Positions 33,914 through 43,892 of a stretch of DNA of 64,000 bases are shown here, piece after piece. How positions within the stretch are numbered: the stretch's first letter is position 1; each line of letters begins with the position of its first letter. Both the position numbers and the translations under genes were made by a program. The notes under the pieces are model-generated. The model ran no database searches and had not been told where the DNA came from. It worked only from the letters and a program-made list of their open reading frames with translations. The stretch comes from Alphaproteobacteria bacterium (GTDB lineage: Bacteria > Pseudomonadota > Alphaproteobacteria > Caulobacterales > Hyphomonadaceae): assembly GCA_018222605.1 (NCBI GenBank), contig JAAEZZ010000010.1:97536-161535 (forward strand), written 5' to 3'.

Positions 33914-35290
33914 ATGACGAAGTCACACCACTCGGACACACGCGTTCTGCCCATGACCGGCCTTTGGTGGGCCAGTTTTGATTGGGCACGCAGCCCCTTT
34001 TATTATGTCGTGGTGCTCTATGTTTTCTCCGCCTACTTCTCTGAGGCAGTCATCGGAGACAGTGCTCGAGGACAAGCAATATTCAGCTCAACGGTAACGA
34101 TAGCTGGACTGGCGATGGCGCTGATTGCGCCATTTCTTGGGGGCTTCATGGATCGTGGCGGAGCCAAGAAACCCGTGCTGCTCGGCCTCATTCTACTGTT
34201 AGCCCTTGCGAGCGCTGGATTGAGTTTTGTTGTGCCCGGTGCCAGCTATTCAATACCGCTGGGGATGTTTCTTCTGGGCTTGACGGGATGCGCCTACTCA
34301 ACGACCGAACTTTTCCACAACGCCCTGTTGCCTGCAGCCGGCAACGTGCGCCAAATTTCGGTTATATCAGGCTTGGGTTTCTCGCTCGGAAGCCTAGGCG
34401 CAGTTGTGCTTCTTCTTGCGATCATCGCGCTGATGCGGTCGCCACCTTTCGGTCTTGTCGAAGCCGACATTGCGCGCTTATCGGGCCTGTTCAGCGCCAT
34501 CTGGATGCTTGTCTTCATTATTCCCTTCTATTTAGGCATGCCAGACTTTCATCGCGCGGGCGCCAGCTGGCGAACGGCGCGATTGCTTCCAGCGACCTGG
34601 GAACCTATCAAAGCTACGAGAGCCCTATTCAACGAATATCCCAACATCATGCGCTTCCTGATGGCCCGAATGGTTTTCATGGATGCCCTGAATGCCCTCT
34701 TTGCCATTAGCGCGGTCTATGTAGCAGGAACGCTGGGCTGGCGGCAGAGCGAGACGGCCATGATGGGGATTATCGCCACCTGTTCTGTTGTCATCGGAGG
34801 CCTGTCTGCTGGCGTCATAGATAGGCTCTTCGGGGCCAAGAATGCCATCTTGATTGAGCTCTTTTCGATTACTGCCATCTTCTTTTTCCAGATCGGAATT
34901 AAGCAGGATTCGCTGCTGTTCGGCCTTATCCCTCTATCAACTGAAGAAGCCCCACGGGAAGCGTTTACGCATTCGGCTGACCTGATCTACCTGGTAACTA
35001 TTGTTCCCATGAGCGCGCTTATAATCGCCGCTTACAGCTCCTGCCGATCTCTTCTTGTTCAGCTAAGCCCCCCTGACAAAATCGGTCACTTCTTCGGTAT
35101 ATATGCCATGACGAGCACGGTCACTGTTTGGCTTGGGCCGGGCTTGGTCGCTGTTGCGACATTCATGACAGACAATCAGCGCATCGGCTTTGGAAGCCTT
35201 GCCATCCTGTTTGTACTTGGAAGTGTGCTCATGATTGGCGTGAAGGGCGCAGTAACTTCAGATGACGCTGACACAAGAGCGCCAACATAG
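33914..35290 (+). CDS. MFS transporter (UMF1-like)
   Basis: 458 residues from ATG at 33914; an earlier ATG at 33761 lies within the amidohydrolase gene on the other strand and gives an unlikely N-terminus. About twelve membrane segments are visible. WWASFDWARSPFYYVVVLYVFSAYFSEAVIGD at the start and GGFMDRGGAKKPVLLG in the first cytoplasmic loop match the UMF1/YxiO-like branch of the major facilitator superfamily. It is divergent from the amidohydrolase operon and probably imports its substrate. Confidence 0.85.
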   Translation: MTKSHHSDTRVLPMTGLWWASFDWARSPFYYVVVLYVFSAYFSEAVIGDSARGQAIFSSTVTIAGLAMALIAPFLGGFMDRGGAKKPVLLGLILLLALASAGLSFVVPGASYSIPLGMFLLGLTGCAYSTTELFHNALLPAAGNVRQISVISGLGFSLGSLGAVVLLLAIIALMRSPPFGLVEADIARLSGLFSAIWMLVFIIPFYLGMPDFHRAGASWRTARLLPATWEPIKATRALFNEYPNIMRFLMARMVFMDALNALFAISAVYVAGTLGWRQSETAMMGIIATCSVVIGGLSAGVIDRLFGAKNAILIELFSITAIFFFQIGIKQDSLLFGLIPLSTEEAPREAFTHSADLIYLVTIVPMSALIIAAYSSCRSLLVQLSPPDKIGHFFGIYAMTSTVTVWLGPGLVAVATFMTDNQRIGFGSLAILFVLGSVLMIGVKGAVTSDDADTRAPT

Positions 35291-35306
35291 TCTTTGCCGA
35301 TCAGAG

Positions 35307-35891
35307 TCAGAAGAAATCATAGACACGGGTCAAAGCCTTGGCCGTATACTCAAGTACGGTTTGTTCATTCCTGAAATTGGTCTCGAACAGCATCTCAATG
35401 GCCGCATACCGGATCTCAACACCAAGTCTGGCACGCACCACGACGGCATCGAAATCGTCACAAAGCTTCTGCTCGATCATATACTTGGTTAGAAGCTCGG
35501 CCATCTCCGCATGGGAGTTCAGCCTCACCTCCTTGAGCTCAGGGACTGCACGCAGGGAAACCAGCAGGGCATAGCCACCTCGGAAATCCCGGGTCATCTG
35601 ATATGATTTCTGAACTGAATTGAAACAGGCAGCCTCAAGTTCAGCCTCAGTTGAGATCATAAGGCCCGTATCTGCTCTTAAGACAGCGTTTTGAGCGTCC
35701 ATCATCCGCACGCCAAGCTCACGCAGGACAGCATGCTTGTTGGAAAAATAGTGATAAAATGTTGGGGGTGTGACGCCGGCTTTTTCTACGATTGCATTCG
35801 AGTTCAGTGCCTCAAGACCGCTTTCCGTGAGGATATCCTGCGCTGCCTGAAGCAGTGCCTCCCTGGTTGTCTTTCCCTTTTGACCTGCCAT
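35307..35891 (-). CDS. TetR-family regulator
   Basis: 194 residues; ATG at 35891 with AAGGATAG upstream. The helix-turn-helix (NSNAIVEKAGVTPPTFYHYFSNKHAVLREL, about residues 31-60) is of TetR type and the rest a helical effector domain. It converges with the MFS gene (16 bp between stops) and is the only regulator of this module, so it is the probable binder of the palindrome at 33875-33890. Confidence 0.9.
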   Translation of the reverse strand: MAGQKGKTTREALLQAAQDILTESGLEALNSNAIVEKAGVTPPTFYHYFSNKHAVLRELGVRMMDAQNAVLRADTGLMISTEAELEAACFNSVQKSYQMTRDFRGGYALLVSLRAVPELKEVRLNSHAEMAELLTKYMIEQKLCDDFDAVVVRARLGVEIRYAAIEMLFETNFRNEQTVLEYTAKALTRVYDFF

Positions 35892-36326
35892 GGGCGCTAT
35901 CCTTCAAACCTCGATATAGACTGGCCCGCAACCGACCAAATTCACACCCAAAAAAGTTGCGCAAAATTACCGCGTTGCACATGTACTTAAGGCCTCAAGC
36001 GTTCTCTGAAGCCACAGCAAGGGTGAGATGAAGGCAAATACGCATCGCGGTGTACATTGGCAACGCCAAACTCCATGCAGACATCTAGAAGAGGGTGGTT
36101 TGCTGGCGCGCTCCCGCTGGTCCGTCCGCCACGCGATACAAGAAGATGCATCAGAGCGATGCATTAAGGCCTCATTGGCCTGTGAGAGGATGATGCACTC
36201 AATTACGAACACGCTGCGCTTACACTACAGCGTAGAGTTTTTCACTGAGAGTGACAGCTTCCAGAAAGGGCACGATATCGACATGAAAAACCTGTTCGCG
36301 CCAAGGCAACCCAACAGGCATTAAAG
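35892..36326. other. Intergenic region without recognisable gene
   Basis: 435 bp between the TetR gene and the nhaC stop. Open frames on both strands (up to 98 codons at 36028 on plus) match nothing and lack ribosome sites. A GATGCAT repeat pair lies at 36145-36164. I find no IS6-relic motifs here, unlike the other module borders. Confidence 0.4.
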
Positions 36327-37805
36327 TTATATGGATGAGGGTATGACTTCCTCAATGGGGCGCTCAAGTGCATCCGCTTCGGGACAACGCCTTACCGCTA
36401 TGTTCATGGAAATATAGAAAACTGCAACCATTGGGCTGACGATATTAAAGACACAGAATGGCATATAAGAAAACGTTGCGACACCAAGCGTGGCGGACAT
36501 GAATGCACCGCAAGTATTCCATGGTACCAGAGCAGAAGTAACGGTTCCGAAGTCTTCGGCCGTCCGCGATAACATCTCCGGCCTGAACCCGCGGGTCCTG
36601 ACCTCATCGACATACATGCGAGTTGACAGGACAATGGACAAATACTGATCAGCAGCAATGGTATTTCCTACCAGCGCCGTCGCGCCAGCTCCGAGAAAGA
36701 TATGTCGGTCTTTTCGCATCAGGCCGATGACTGACTTAACTATTTTCGCAAGGCAGCCCGATCGATCCATCATGGCACTAAAGAACATCGCTGTGACAAT
36801 CAGCCAGATTGTTGACAGCATACTTTCCATGCCCCCACGTGACAGGAGCGCCTGCACTGCGGGGGATCCGGAGTCGGCGTGATATCCATTCGCCACCATG
36901 CTCCAGTAGCCGAAAACACGTTGGGCTAGGCCCTCCCCTGCCTCAGGCGACTGGAAAACCAACCCAACGATTATTCCTACCGCAATAGAGACAGCTATCG
37001 CTGGAAGCGGCGGTATCCTGAAGATGGCCAGTCCAATCACCCCTAGCATAGGCAAGATCAGATAGGCGCTAATACGAAATTTTTCATTCAGCTCTGATGT
37101 CAGAAGCTCCAGTTGTGCAGCATCTACTTCCTGGGTGGACATCAGGCTCAACGTCAGAAAAAATACGAAGGCGATCATGAATGCAGGAAGCGTGGTCGTC
37201 AGGAGGTATCTTATGTGCACAAAGAGACCCGCACCTGCCATACTCGATGAAAGATTCGTTGTATCCGAAAGCGGCGATAGCTTGTCGCCGAAATACACAC
37301 CGGAAATGATGGCACCGGCGGTAACTGGGAGCGAAATTCCTGACGCTTGCGCTATCCCGATCAACGCAACACCTAGTGTAGCTGCGGTAGTCCACGCGCT
37401 CCCACTCGCCAGAGCGACGATGGCACAAATAACGAGAGCAGCGGCGTAAAATATGGCAGGGTGTAGAAGATCCGCCCCATATACGATGAGGGACGGGATG
37501 ACACCCGCAGCGATCCAGACCGCAATCAGGCCGCCAATCGAGAGCAATAGCAGTACAGGGACCATGACCATACTACACAAGCTCGAGACTGCAGTCTCGA
37601 GTTCACTCCAGGATACATTGTTGCGCAATCCAATCAGACCGCCGCAAAAGCCTGCGCACATGAGTGCAACCTGCACTGGACCGCTCGTCGCCATATCTCC
37701 GAAAACCTGAACAGCAAGCGCCAAAAGGACGAACAGACACACCAGAGGGAGTACCGCCTCTAACAGCCCGGGATTGCAACCAGAAATGTCTGCGTCTTCA
37801 GCCAT
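36327..37805 (-). CDS. nhaC: NhaC-family Na+/H+ antiporter
   Basis: 492 residues with about eleven to twelve membrane segments. The NhaC hallmark GDKLSPLSDTTNLSS is present near residue 175, together with SGSAWTTAATLGVALIGIAQ and GNTIAADQYLSIVLSTRM. Some NhaC relatives exchange organic substrates (malate, arginine-type antiporters) instead of sodium alone. Its position downstream of a TonB receptor and two esterases makes an inner-membrane substrate carrier role as likely as ion homeostasis. Confidence 0.9.
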   Translation of the reverse strand: MAEDADISGCNPGLLEAVLPLVCLFVLLALAVQVFGDMATSGPVQVALMCAGFCGGLIGLRNNVSWSELETAVSSLCSMVMVPVLLLLSIGGLIAVWIAAGVIPSLIVYGADLLHPAIFYAAALVICAIVALASGSAWTTAATLGVALIGIAQASGISLPVTAGAIISGVYFGDKLSPLSDTTNLSSSMAGAGLFVHIRYLLTTTLPAFMIAFVFFLTLSLMSTQEVDAAQLELLTSELNEKFRISAYLILPMLGVIGLAIFRIPPLPAIAVSIAVGIIVGLVFQSPEAGEGLAQRVFGYWSMVANGYHADSGSPAVQALLSRGGMESMLSTIWLIVTAMFFSAMMDRSGCLAKIVKSVIGLMRKDRHIFLGAGATALVGNTIAADQYLSIVLSTRMYVDEVRTRGFRPEMLSRTAEDFGTVTSALVPWNTCGAFMSATLGVATFSYMPFCVFNIVSPMVAVFYISMNIAVRRCPEADALERPIEEVIPSSI

Positions 37806-37922
37806 GGAGTTAGTCTTTTCGCAGGATGTTCAAATCAGCTTATTCGACATATATCGGCGTAAACTGAGTACCGAGGCTTGGACGACACGGCCCAAACGCT
37901 GTCCAAGTTTGGATGGCTATAA

Positions 37923-37957
37923 GAGGCGGAGCAAATTCGCACATTTGGCTCCGCCTC
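37923..37957 (-). terminator. Hairpin after the receptor at 37968
   Basis: GAGGCGGAGC (37923-37932) pairs perfectly with GCTCCGCCTC (37948-37957), extended by AAAT/ATTT inside the loop. It lies 11 bp beyond the receptor stop, before the nhaC start at 37805. The T run is weak, so it may be an RNA-stabilising or partial terminator. Confidence 0.6.
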
Positions 37958-37967
37958 AAAGAGACAA

Positions 37968-40187
37968 CTAGAAGCTCTTCTTCAAACTTACGCCAAACGT
38001 CTGAGGCATGACGAAAGATTCTGCTGGCGCCCCAGCATAGGAGAAGGCATTGGACAGTGTTGCAGTATCATCGCCAAATAGATTTTTGGCGAACACCGAA
38101 AGGTCCCAAGCGTCTGACTGAATACCCACCCTGGCATTGACCACCGTATAGCCGCCTACTTCCTTGTCTTCCGTGACACCGAAGCGTGTATCAAGCTGAT
38201 TAGCGATCACGTTGTCTCTGAACTCTTCATAGAGATGTGACTTGTACGACCCCACATAATTGGCATTGCCATTTGCATACATCTGCCAACCATTCTCGAG
38301 CGGCCTTTCATATGACAATGCGAGATTGAACATAACTTCAGGAGACGCCGGCAGCCGTTGAGGTTTATACTCGGTCGTGCCTTTAAGCTCTGTTTTCACA
38401 TAGGAACCATTAAGGCTGATAGTGAGGCCTTCTTGCAGCAAATAGCTGAACTCAGCCTCAGCACCTTTACTTGTCGCGCTCCCGAAGTTGACAAGCGGCG
38501 TATAGGCCCCGCCGGCGAGAGTCAGATAGATAGGGATATCTGTCCAGTCGGCCCAGAAGAGGGCACCACTGAAATTGCCCCGCCCATCCGCAATAACTTG
38601 TTTCGTCCCGACTTCATAGTTCCAGAGCGAATCCGAAGTGTAAGAGTAATATTGTTCCTCGTTAGGTACATTGACGCCTGGAAGATTTGGGGGAGCACCA
38701 TTGAACCCTCCAAGACGATATCCCTTGGATATCTGGAAGTAATAGAGTTGATCTTCGCTCGGTTCGAAGCGAAGATTGAACCGGGGCGTCCACACCTTTT
38801 CTGCCTGCGTACCGGAATCCGCATCAACGGTAACATCCTGTTCGTAGTCGGCATAACGGATACCAAGATCCAGCCCCCACGCTCCCGGAAGATCAATGTT
38901 CGCCTCTGCAAACCCGGACCACTGCGTTGTGTCAACATTTCTATCAATCTCAAGAACTTGGCCAAGGAGCGCATCCTCAGTAAAGAGACGCACACGGTCC
39001 GAAGTCTCTTTACGATAGTAGGCACCGACAAGCCACTGAATCCTCGCATCTGTCTGAGAGGTCAGTCTGAGTTCTTGAGAAAACACATCTCCCTTCACAG
39101 TGTCATCAGCAAAGAGATCATATGAACTGAGACCATACAGACCAGGAGGCCCTGCAAGTGCTTCGACATTCCCATCGAACAAAGACGCATCACGACGCCC
39201 TTTATAGTCGGTCTCATAATAAGCCGTGACTGAGTCCAGACGAACTGCATCAAAGTCATAACCAAAGTTCAAATTATACAAATCGAAATCTGTATCGCCA
39301 AACTCATCATCCCGGCGTCTCTGTGCGTTACCACTATTTTCAAATGGCTCCCGGATCCTTTGCCCATCCGCCTCAGTACTCTGGCTGATGAGCTGAAACA
39401 GGATATCCATTTGTTCAGTCGGCTCCATCAAGAGCGCGAAGCGACCGCCGGTGACTGTCCCGCCCCCAACCTTGTCGCCGGATTGTAAATTGTCGACATA
39501 GTCTGGCTCATCGCGCTGGTAGACAGACCCCCGGACTGCAGCTTTGCCTTGAACGATGGGAAGGTTGACCGTCGCTGTAAGGTTTGATCCGAGGTCATCA
39601 GCCCCATCAACCGAGCTAATCGTCGCCGCTAGATCGGCCGAGTAATCATCAAGCTGGGGACGCTTCGGAATAATCCGTAATGTTCCACCGATCGAACCGG
39701 CACCATAATAGGTGCCCTGAGGTCCGCGCAGGATTTCAACACGATCAATGTCGACAGGCTCAACCTCAATCGCTCCGGTACCATCATTCAGCGCAACTTC
39801 ATCGAAGTAGGTGACGACGGTGCCCGCGAGTGTACTCCCCCCCGCTGCTGTGGCCAGGCCACGGATAATTACATTGTTCGACCCAATACCCGTCTCAACG
39901 AGAGCAACTCCAGGTACCGTTGTAAGATAGTCTCTGTACTCGGTTGCTCCAACCTTCTCCAGATCATCGCCGGTCACAGCTGAAATCGAAAATGGTGCAT
40001 CCAGAATATCTTCTTCACGTTTACTGGCTGTGACCGTTACGCGATCGAGAGTATATGTTTGATCCGTGTCGGATGTTTCCAATGAAGCTGACGTTTCTTC
40101 TGCCGTGACGACAGAAAATGATGTCGCTATAAAAACGACCGGAATAATTGCTGCTGTTGCGAGCAACTTCTTTGTTAAGTTAGTCAT
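37968..40187 (-). CDS. TonB-dependent outer-membrane receptor (esterase module)
   Basis: 739 residues; ATG at 40187 with GGGGAG upstream. Signal peptide (MTNLTKKLLATAAIIPVVFIATSFSVVTA), TonB-box-like RVTVTASKRE, plug motifs (VDIDRVEILRGPQGTYYGAGSIGG) and a barrel closing with FGVSLKKSF are all present. It follows two exported esterase genes (236-bp gap) and precedes nhaC on the same strand. The ligand may be an ester released by those enzymes. Confidence 0.93.
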   Translation of the reverse strand: MTNLTKKLLATAAIIPVVFIATSFSVVTAEETSASLETSDTDQTYTLDRVTVTASKREEDILDAPFSISAVTGDDLEKVGATEYRDYLTTVPGVALVETGIGSNNVIIRGLATAAGGSTLAGTVVTYFDEVALNDGTGAIEVEPVDIDRVEILRGPQGTYYGAGSIGGTLRIIPKRPQLDDYSADLAATISSVDGADDLGSNLTATVNLPIVQGKAAVRGSVYQRDEPDYVDNLQSGDKVGGGTVTGGRFALLMEPTEQMDILFQLISQSTEADGQRIREPFENSGNAQRRRDDEFGDTDFDLYNLNFGYDFDAVRLDSVTAYYETDYKGRRDASLFDGNVEALAGPPGLYGLSSYDLFADDTVKGDVFSQELRLTSQTDARIQWLVGAYYRKETSDRVRLFTEDALLGQVLEIDRNVDTTQWSGFAEANIDLPGAWGLDLGIRYADYEQDVTVDADSGTQAEKVWTPRFNLRFEPSEDQLYYFQISKGYRLGGFNGAPPNLPGVNVPNEEQYYSYTSDSLWNYEVGTKQVIADGRGNFSGALFWADWTDIPIYLTLAGGAYTPLVNFGSATSKGAEAEFSYLLQEGLTISLNGSYVKTELKGTTEYKPQRLPASPEVMFNLALSYERPLENGWQMYANGNANYVGSYKSHLYEEFRDNVIANQLDTRFGVTEDKEVGGYTVVNARVGIQSDAWDLSVFAKNLFGDDTATLSNAFSYAGAPAESFVMPQTFGVSLKKSF

Positions 40188-40423
40188 TCTTCTACTCCCC
40201 GATCTTGTTTTGAGTTTAGTTCATTTATGGTTTGGTGGCCTCACGGCCGCAGGCGGTTTCGTCTATCCATTTTCCGTGGACGTTTGGCTCAGGTAAGCTG
40301 CCAGAGATCCTGCCCCGGATTACCGAAAATATTTTATAGCTGGCGCCGCCACTTTGAGAGTGAGTACTCAGCTATCCCGCAATCAAGGGATCCTAGGCTG
40401 GCCTTTCATTGCATGATGCCGCG

Positions 40424-41566
40424 CTAACCAGGAGGTTTCGACTTGAAGTGCTCCCCCCAGAATTTCTTTGCCCTTGCATAAGCTGCGTCGGATTCAGGCG
40501 TGCCATCCAGCAGCGACGGAAAGACATGCGGCATGCCTTCATACAGATCCAGAACTGCTTCTCCGCCCTCCTGCTCTATGGCTTGATACAGACGAACAGA
40601 GTCGCTGAGAAGCATCTCTCTCGTGCCGGTCTGAATCAGAGTCGGAGGGAAGCCAATGCTAAAATCACCATAGACTGGAGACGCATACGGATTTTTCAGA
40701 TCATCCGGTTCCGCATACTGGCTCAGGCGATAGAGGGCATCTTCTTTTTCAAGACCAGGATCGTAGAACGCGAGCGTAGTAAAAGTATCACCAGCACCCG
40801 AAAGATCTGTAGAGGGAGAGTGAAGCAGAAGCGCAGCTGGCATGGGTAAACCCATATCCCTCAGTCGCAGAGTGCTACCTGCGACAATAGAACCACCCGC
40901 TGAATCACCAAAGAAACCAATTTGGCCTGCGGAATGCCCATCATTTAAGAGGGCCTGATAAGCAGTGATCACCTGCATTGTGATCTCATCCCACTTAGCT
41001 TCAGGAGCAAGCGTGTAGTCTATCGAGTAGATTGTGTAACCCGTTGCTTCCGCCATGAGCACAGCTGACTTGAGAGATGACCTGGCAGAAAGATAAGTAA
41101 AACCTCCACCGTGCACGTACAGGATTATATCCTCACTGAAACGTGGAGTATTTGGCGTTACTTTCAACGCAGGAATTCCCGCAAGTATGACGTCCTCAAT
41201 TGACGGTTTCAGCCGCTCAAGTAGGGGAGCATTAAACACCTCCATCATCTGCTCTCGCACTTGCCGTCGAGCTTGCCAGTCTTCGGGTGTAACTGCTGGA
41301 GCTTCATTTGTCTGATAAGCGCGAGCATAGCTCACCAGCGCTTCCATTTTCGCTTTGGCCGCCGGTGAAATAGTGTCCGGAATCCAGAACTTGTCAGGCG
41401 CCTCTTCCGACATTGCGCTATCACTCCCATTCTCAAACAATTTTGTATCGTCTACAGAAGTCACACAGGAAGCATTCATGGCTAACGCCACATAAAGTGC
41501 GACGGCTCGAAACCCAAGCTTGCGTGGAGTCATGCGACTCGCACGGACCTCTTGATGCCTATTCAT
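40424..41566 (-). CDS. Exported alpha/beta hydrolase, hormone-sensitive-lipase family
   Basis: 380 residues from ATG at 41566, which overlaps the stop of the preceding gene (ATGA). A hydrophobic N-terminal segment ends in MNASCVTS, a possible lipobox. The HSL/type IV esterase features are YVHGGGFTYL (oxyanion hole, near residue 155) and GFFGDSAGGS (nucleophile Ser, near 228); the acid and His lie in the last 60 residues (YEGMPHVFPSLL). It hydrolyses short or medium acyl esters. It belongs to the operon dehydratase - secretory lipase - this gene - receptor. Confidence 0.9.
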   Translation of the reverse strand: MNRHQEVRASRMTPRKLGFRAVALYVALAMNASCVTSVDDTKLFENGSDSAMSEEAPDKFWIPDTISPAAKAKMEALVSYARAYQTNEAPAVTPEDWQARRQVREQMMEVFNAPLLERLKPSIEDVILAGIPALKVTPNTPRFSEDIILYVHGGGFTYLSARSSLKSAVLMAEATGYTIYSIDYTLAPEAKWDEITMQVITAYQALLNDGHSAGQIGFFGDSAGGSIVAGSTLRLRDMGLPMPAALLLHSPSTDLSGAGDTFTTLAFYDPGLEKEDALYRLSQYAEPDDLKNPYASPVYGDFSIGFPPTLIQTGTREMLLSDSVRLYQAIEQEGGEAVLDLYEGMPHVFPSLLDGTPESDAAYARAKKFWGEHFKSKPPG

Positions 41567-42774
41567 TCGCTTGATCCGCATGTACTGGCGACAGCCTCAC
41601 CAACCATCAGCCTCCGGACGAAGGGAATAGAATCCTCCAGAGACCTGTTCAGCGCAGTGCTATGGTCTTCGTCTTCATAAATGTGATGTTCGACGCTGAC
41701 CCCTGCGCGGCATATCGTTTCGGCGAGATCACTCTGAAACTCCGGCGCCGCATCGATATCATCTGCACCAGTTCCCATAAAAAAGGGTGCCGTGTAACCC
41801 GTTGCAGGCGGATTCAGGAGGGATATGTTTTGCTTAATGATCTCAAAAGCATATGGCGTAAGCGTCGTGGACCAATTGAGTTCTGCAATACTTATGTCGT
41901 ACTCCAGGTCCGCCACGCATCGTGTATCCGCAAGTGACAAAACAGTCATCGCCTTCGGCGTGAGCATGTCTTCGGGTCTGAGTTTCGGATTCAACAAAGA
42001 GAGTACCCGTACCACATAAAGAGCGTAGACAGACGTTGTGTCGACCCTTGCTCCAGAGTCACCCAGCAAGTCAGCTCGTTCCAGATCGACCGTCCCCGCG
42101 CCTGTTGCGACAACGCCTATAATATTGAGCTCAGGGGAGTATTCTGACGCATGAGCTGCAGCGGTAGTAACAGCCCCGCCTCCCTGTGATTGCCCAACCA
42201 GGAGAATCTTATTCGACAGCTCCGGCATATGGCGCGTGACTGCGCGTGCGGAATCCAGGATAGAGTAGCCAGCAGCTCTTCCCGAAATGTAGAAATGTGG
42301 CCCAGGCGTTCCGAGCCCCTGATAGTCCGAAGCTACAATCGCGAACCCCTCGGAGAGCCATTTTGAAAGATATGTCCGGTCACGATATGTCATGCCAGCC
42401 CAAGAGGGCGCACAAATATCGGCGATTCCCTTCGTGCCATGACCCCATGCGATAACCGGCCACCCACCCTCCGGCATATTAGCCTGAGGGTAAAACACCA
42501 CTCCAGATACGACGATAGGCGTTCGTCCGTCAATTCCGTCAGTTGACGAATATAGTATTCGTTCGGCACGTGCCGCACCTGGGAGTGAAAGCTCTTCAGG
42601 AAGAGGCTCCTTACGAAGTATCTCTCCCTGCACTTCAGGCACAGCCTCTGTCCATGTATAGAATTCTGAGACGCGTCCATCGTAAGGAGCCGTCGGCTCC
42701 AGCTGTGCTGTTGCACACGCACCGCTAAGAAATGAGCCCGCGATCAGGATAGCGACTCTCATATCAATCAACAT
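41563..42774 (-). CDS. Secretory-lipase-family alpha/beta hydrolase (lipoprotein)
   Basis: 403 residues; ATG at 42774 has GGGAG 6 nt upstream and overlaps the dehydratase stop by 7 bp. The N-terminus has a lipobox (FLSGAC, Cys at about residue 19). Fold motifs are VIAWGHGTKG, LVGQSQGGGA (nucleophile Ser near residue 195), the acid in FMGTGADDIDAAPEF and a final His in EDEDHSTALNRS, as in LIP-type secretory lipases. It probably faces the periplasm or cell surface and cleaves ester substrates before or during uptake through the receptor at 37968. Confidence 0.9.
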   Translation of the reverse strand: MLIDMRVAILIAGSFLSGACATAQLEPTAPYDGRVSEFYTWTEAVPEVQGEILRKEPLPEELSLPGAARAERILYSSTDGIDGRTPIVVSGVVFYPQANMPEGGWPVIAWGHGTKGIADICAPSWAGMTYRDRTYLSKWLSEGFAIVASDYQGLGTPGPHFYISGRAAGYSILDSARAVTRHMPELSNKILLVGQSQGGGAVTTAAAHASEYSPELNIIGVVATGAGTVDLERADLLGDSGARVDTTSVYALYVVRVLSLLNPKLRPEDMLTPKAMTVLSLADTRCVADLEYDISIAELNWSTTLTPYAFEIIKQNISLLNPPATGYTAPFFMGTGADDIDAAPEFQSDLAETICRAGVSVEHHIYEDEDHSTALNRSLEDSIPFVRRLMVGEAVASTCGSSE

Positions 42775-43811
42775 ATTATACTCCCTTTGTCCGCCAGGAA
42801 GGCCTGCTCAAACTTTTCATATGATATATTCCGTCCACAAAGTATCACAGCAACTGTCTTACCCGCGAGACTCTGCCCACGTGACATGAGTCCTGCCACA
42901 GCAAGCGCTGCGGAGCCCTCGACAATCAGACGCTCTTCACGCGCCAGAAGCACCATGGCAGCGGCAATCCCTTGCTCAGAAACCAAAGACGTATTCGGGG
43001 CAATCTTGCTCGCAAGTGAAATCGTCACGGAACCAGGCTCAACGCCTCCGGCCGTGGCATCAGCTATTGTCGGGAATTCTTCGACCTCCACAGCTCGCCC
43101 CGCCTTCATGGAGTGGAACAAGCTTGGAGCATTTTCGGGCCAGACCGCCATCAATTCTGCATTCGGGCATTCTGTCCGCAACGCGGCTCCAACCCCGCAA
43201 AGCAGACCACCGCCTCCGACTGACAGGACGACAGCATCAATTGGCGCCTCATCTATGATTTCGAGTCCGCAAGTTCCCTGCCCCGCAATCACGTCAAGGT
43301 CATTGTAGGGCGATACGAAAACCTGACCCGTGCATTCTGAAATTCGTCTCGCTTCGAGTTCGATCGTCAGCGGATCTGCAGCGTGCAGGACAATTTCTGC
43401 ACCAAGGGCCCGAATAGCATCCAGCTTGGCGCGCGACGCTTGTTCAGACGCATGAATGGTGGCGCTGATGCCTAGCTCTGCCGCTACTGTCGCGACAGCC
43501 AAACCGTGGTTCCCGGTCGAGGCAGTCATCACACCCATTTTGCGCTGGGCTTCTTGGAGTGACGTAAGCTTATTGAAGGCACCCCTAAACTTGAATGCTC
43601 CCGTCGGAAGCATTTGATCGCATTTCAGCAAGACTTCAGCGCCAGTTAGACGAGATAGGGCTTGGCTTTTTACCAGGGGGCTTGCTCTAGTTCTGCGCCG
43701 GAGATCGACCAAAGCTTCACGTGACTTCTTCGCCAGAAAAGCAAGACTGACCTGATCTTCCAGGTGCGGAAGAGACGGAAGATCACCGCGAATGTCCTCA
43801 GGCCGTTCCAT
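42768..43811 (-). CDS. PLP-dependent threonine/serine dehydratase-family enzyme
   Basis: 347 residues from ATG at 43811 (MERPEDIRGD); the frame is open to 43874. Fold-type II PLP features: KCDQMLPTGAFKFRGAFNKL (PLP Lys), STGNHGLAVATVAAELG, SVGGGGLLCGVGAAL (phosphate loop) and AVILCGRNIS at the end. There is no C-terminal ACT regulatory domain, so it is a catabolic-type enzyme. Enzymes of this group dehydrate beta-hydroxy amino acids. The divergent ornithine-cyclodeaminase-family gene recalls the EutB/EutC pair of hydroxyectoine breakdown and the BhcB/BhcD pair of the beta-hydroxyaspartate cycle, where dehydratase and imine reductase act in series. Confidence 0.9.
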   Translation of the reverse strand: MERPEDIRGDLPSLPHLEDQVSLAFLAKKSREALVDLRRRTRASPLVKSQALSRLTGAEVLLKCDQMLPTGAFKFRGAFNKLTSLQEAQRKMGVMTASTGNHGLAVATVAAELGISATIHASEQASRAKLDAIRALGAEIVLHAADPLTIELEARRISECTGQVFVSPYNDLDVIAGQGTCGLEIIDEAPIDAVVLSVGGGGLLCGVGAALRTECPNAELMAVWPENAPSLFHSMKAGRAVEVEEFPTIADATAGGVEPGSVTISLASKIAPNTSLVSEQGIAAAMVLLAREERLIVEGSAALAVAGLMSRGQSLAGKTVAVILCGRNISYEKFEQAFLADKGSIIC

Positions 43812-43892
43812 ATGAGAAATTCCACTTGCTAGAAGATACAAATAACGGTAATTCCAATTTAGAATTTTTGTCAACCTTATTTGGAGAGAACT

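Noticed and set aside
35892..36326. Possible fifth IS6 relic at this module border
   Set aside because: None of the transposase peptides or the TTTGACAATG end could be found.
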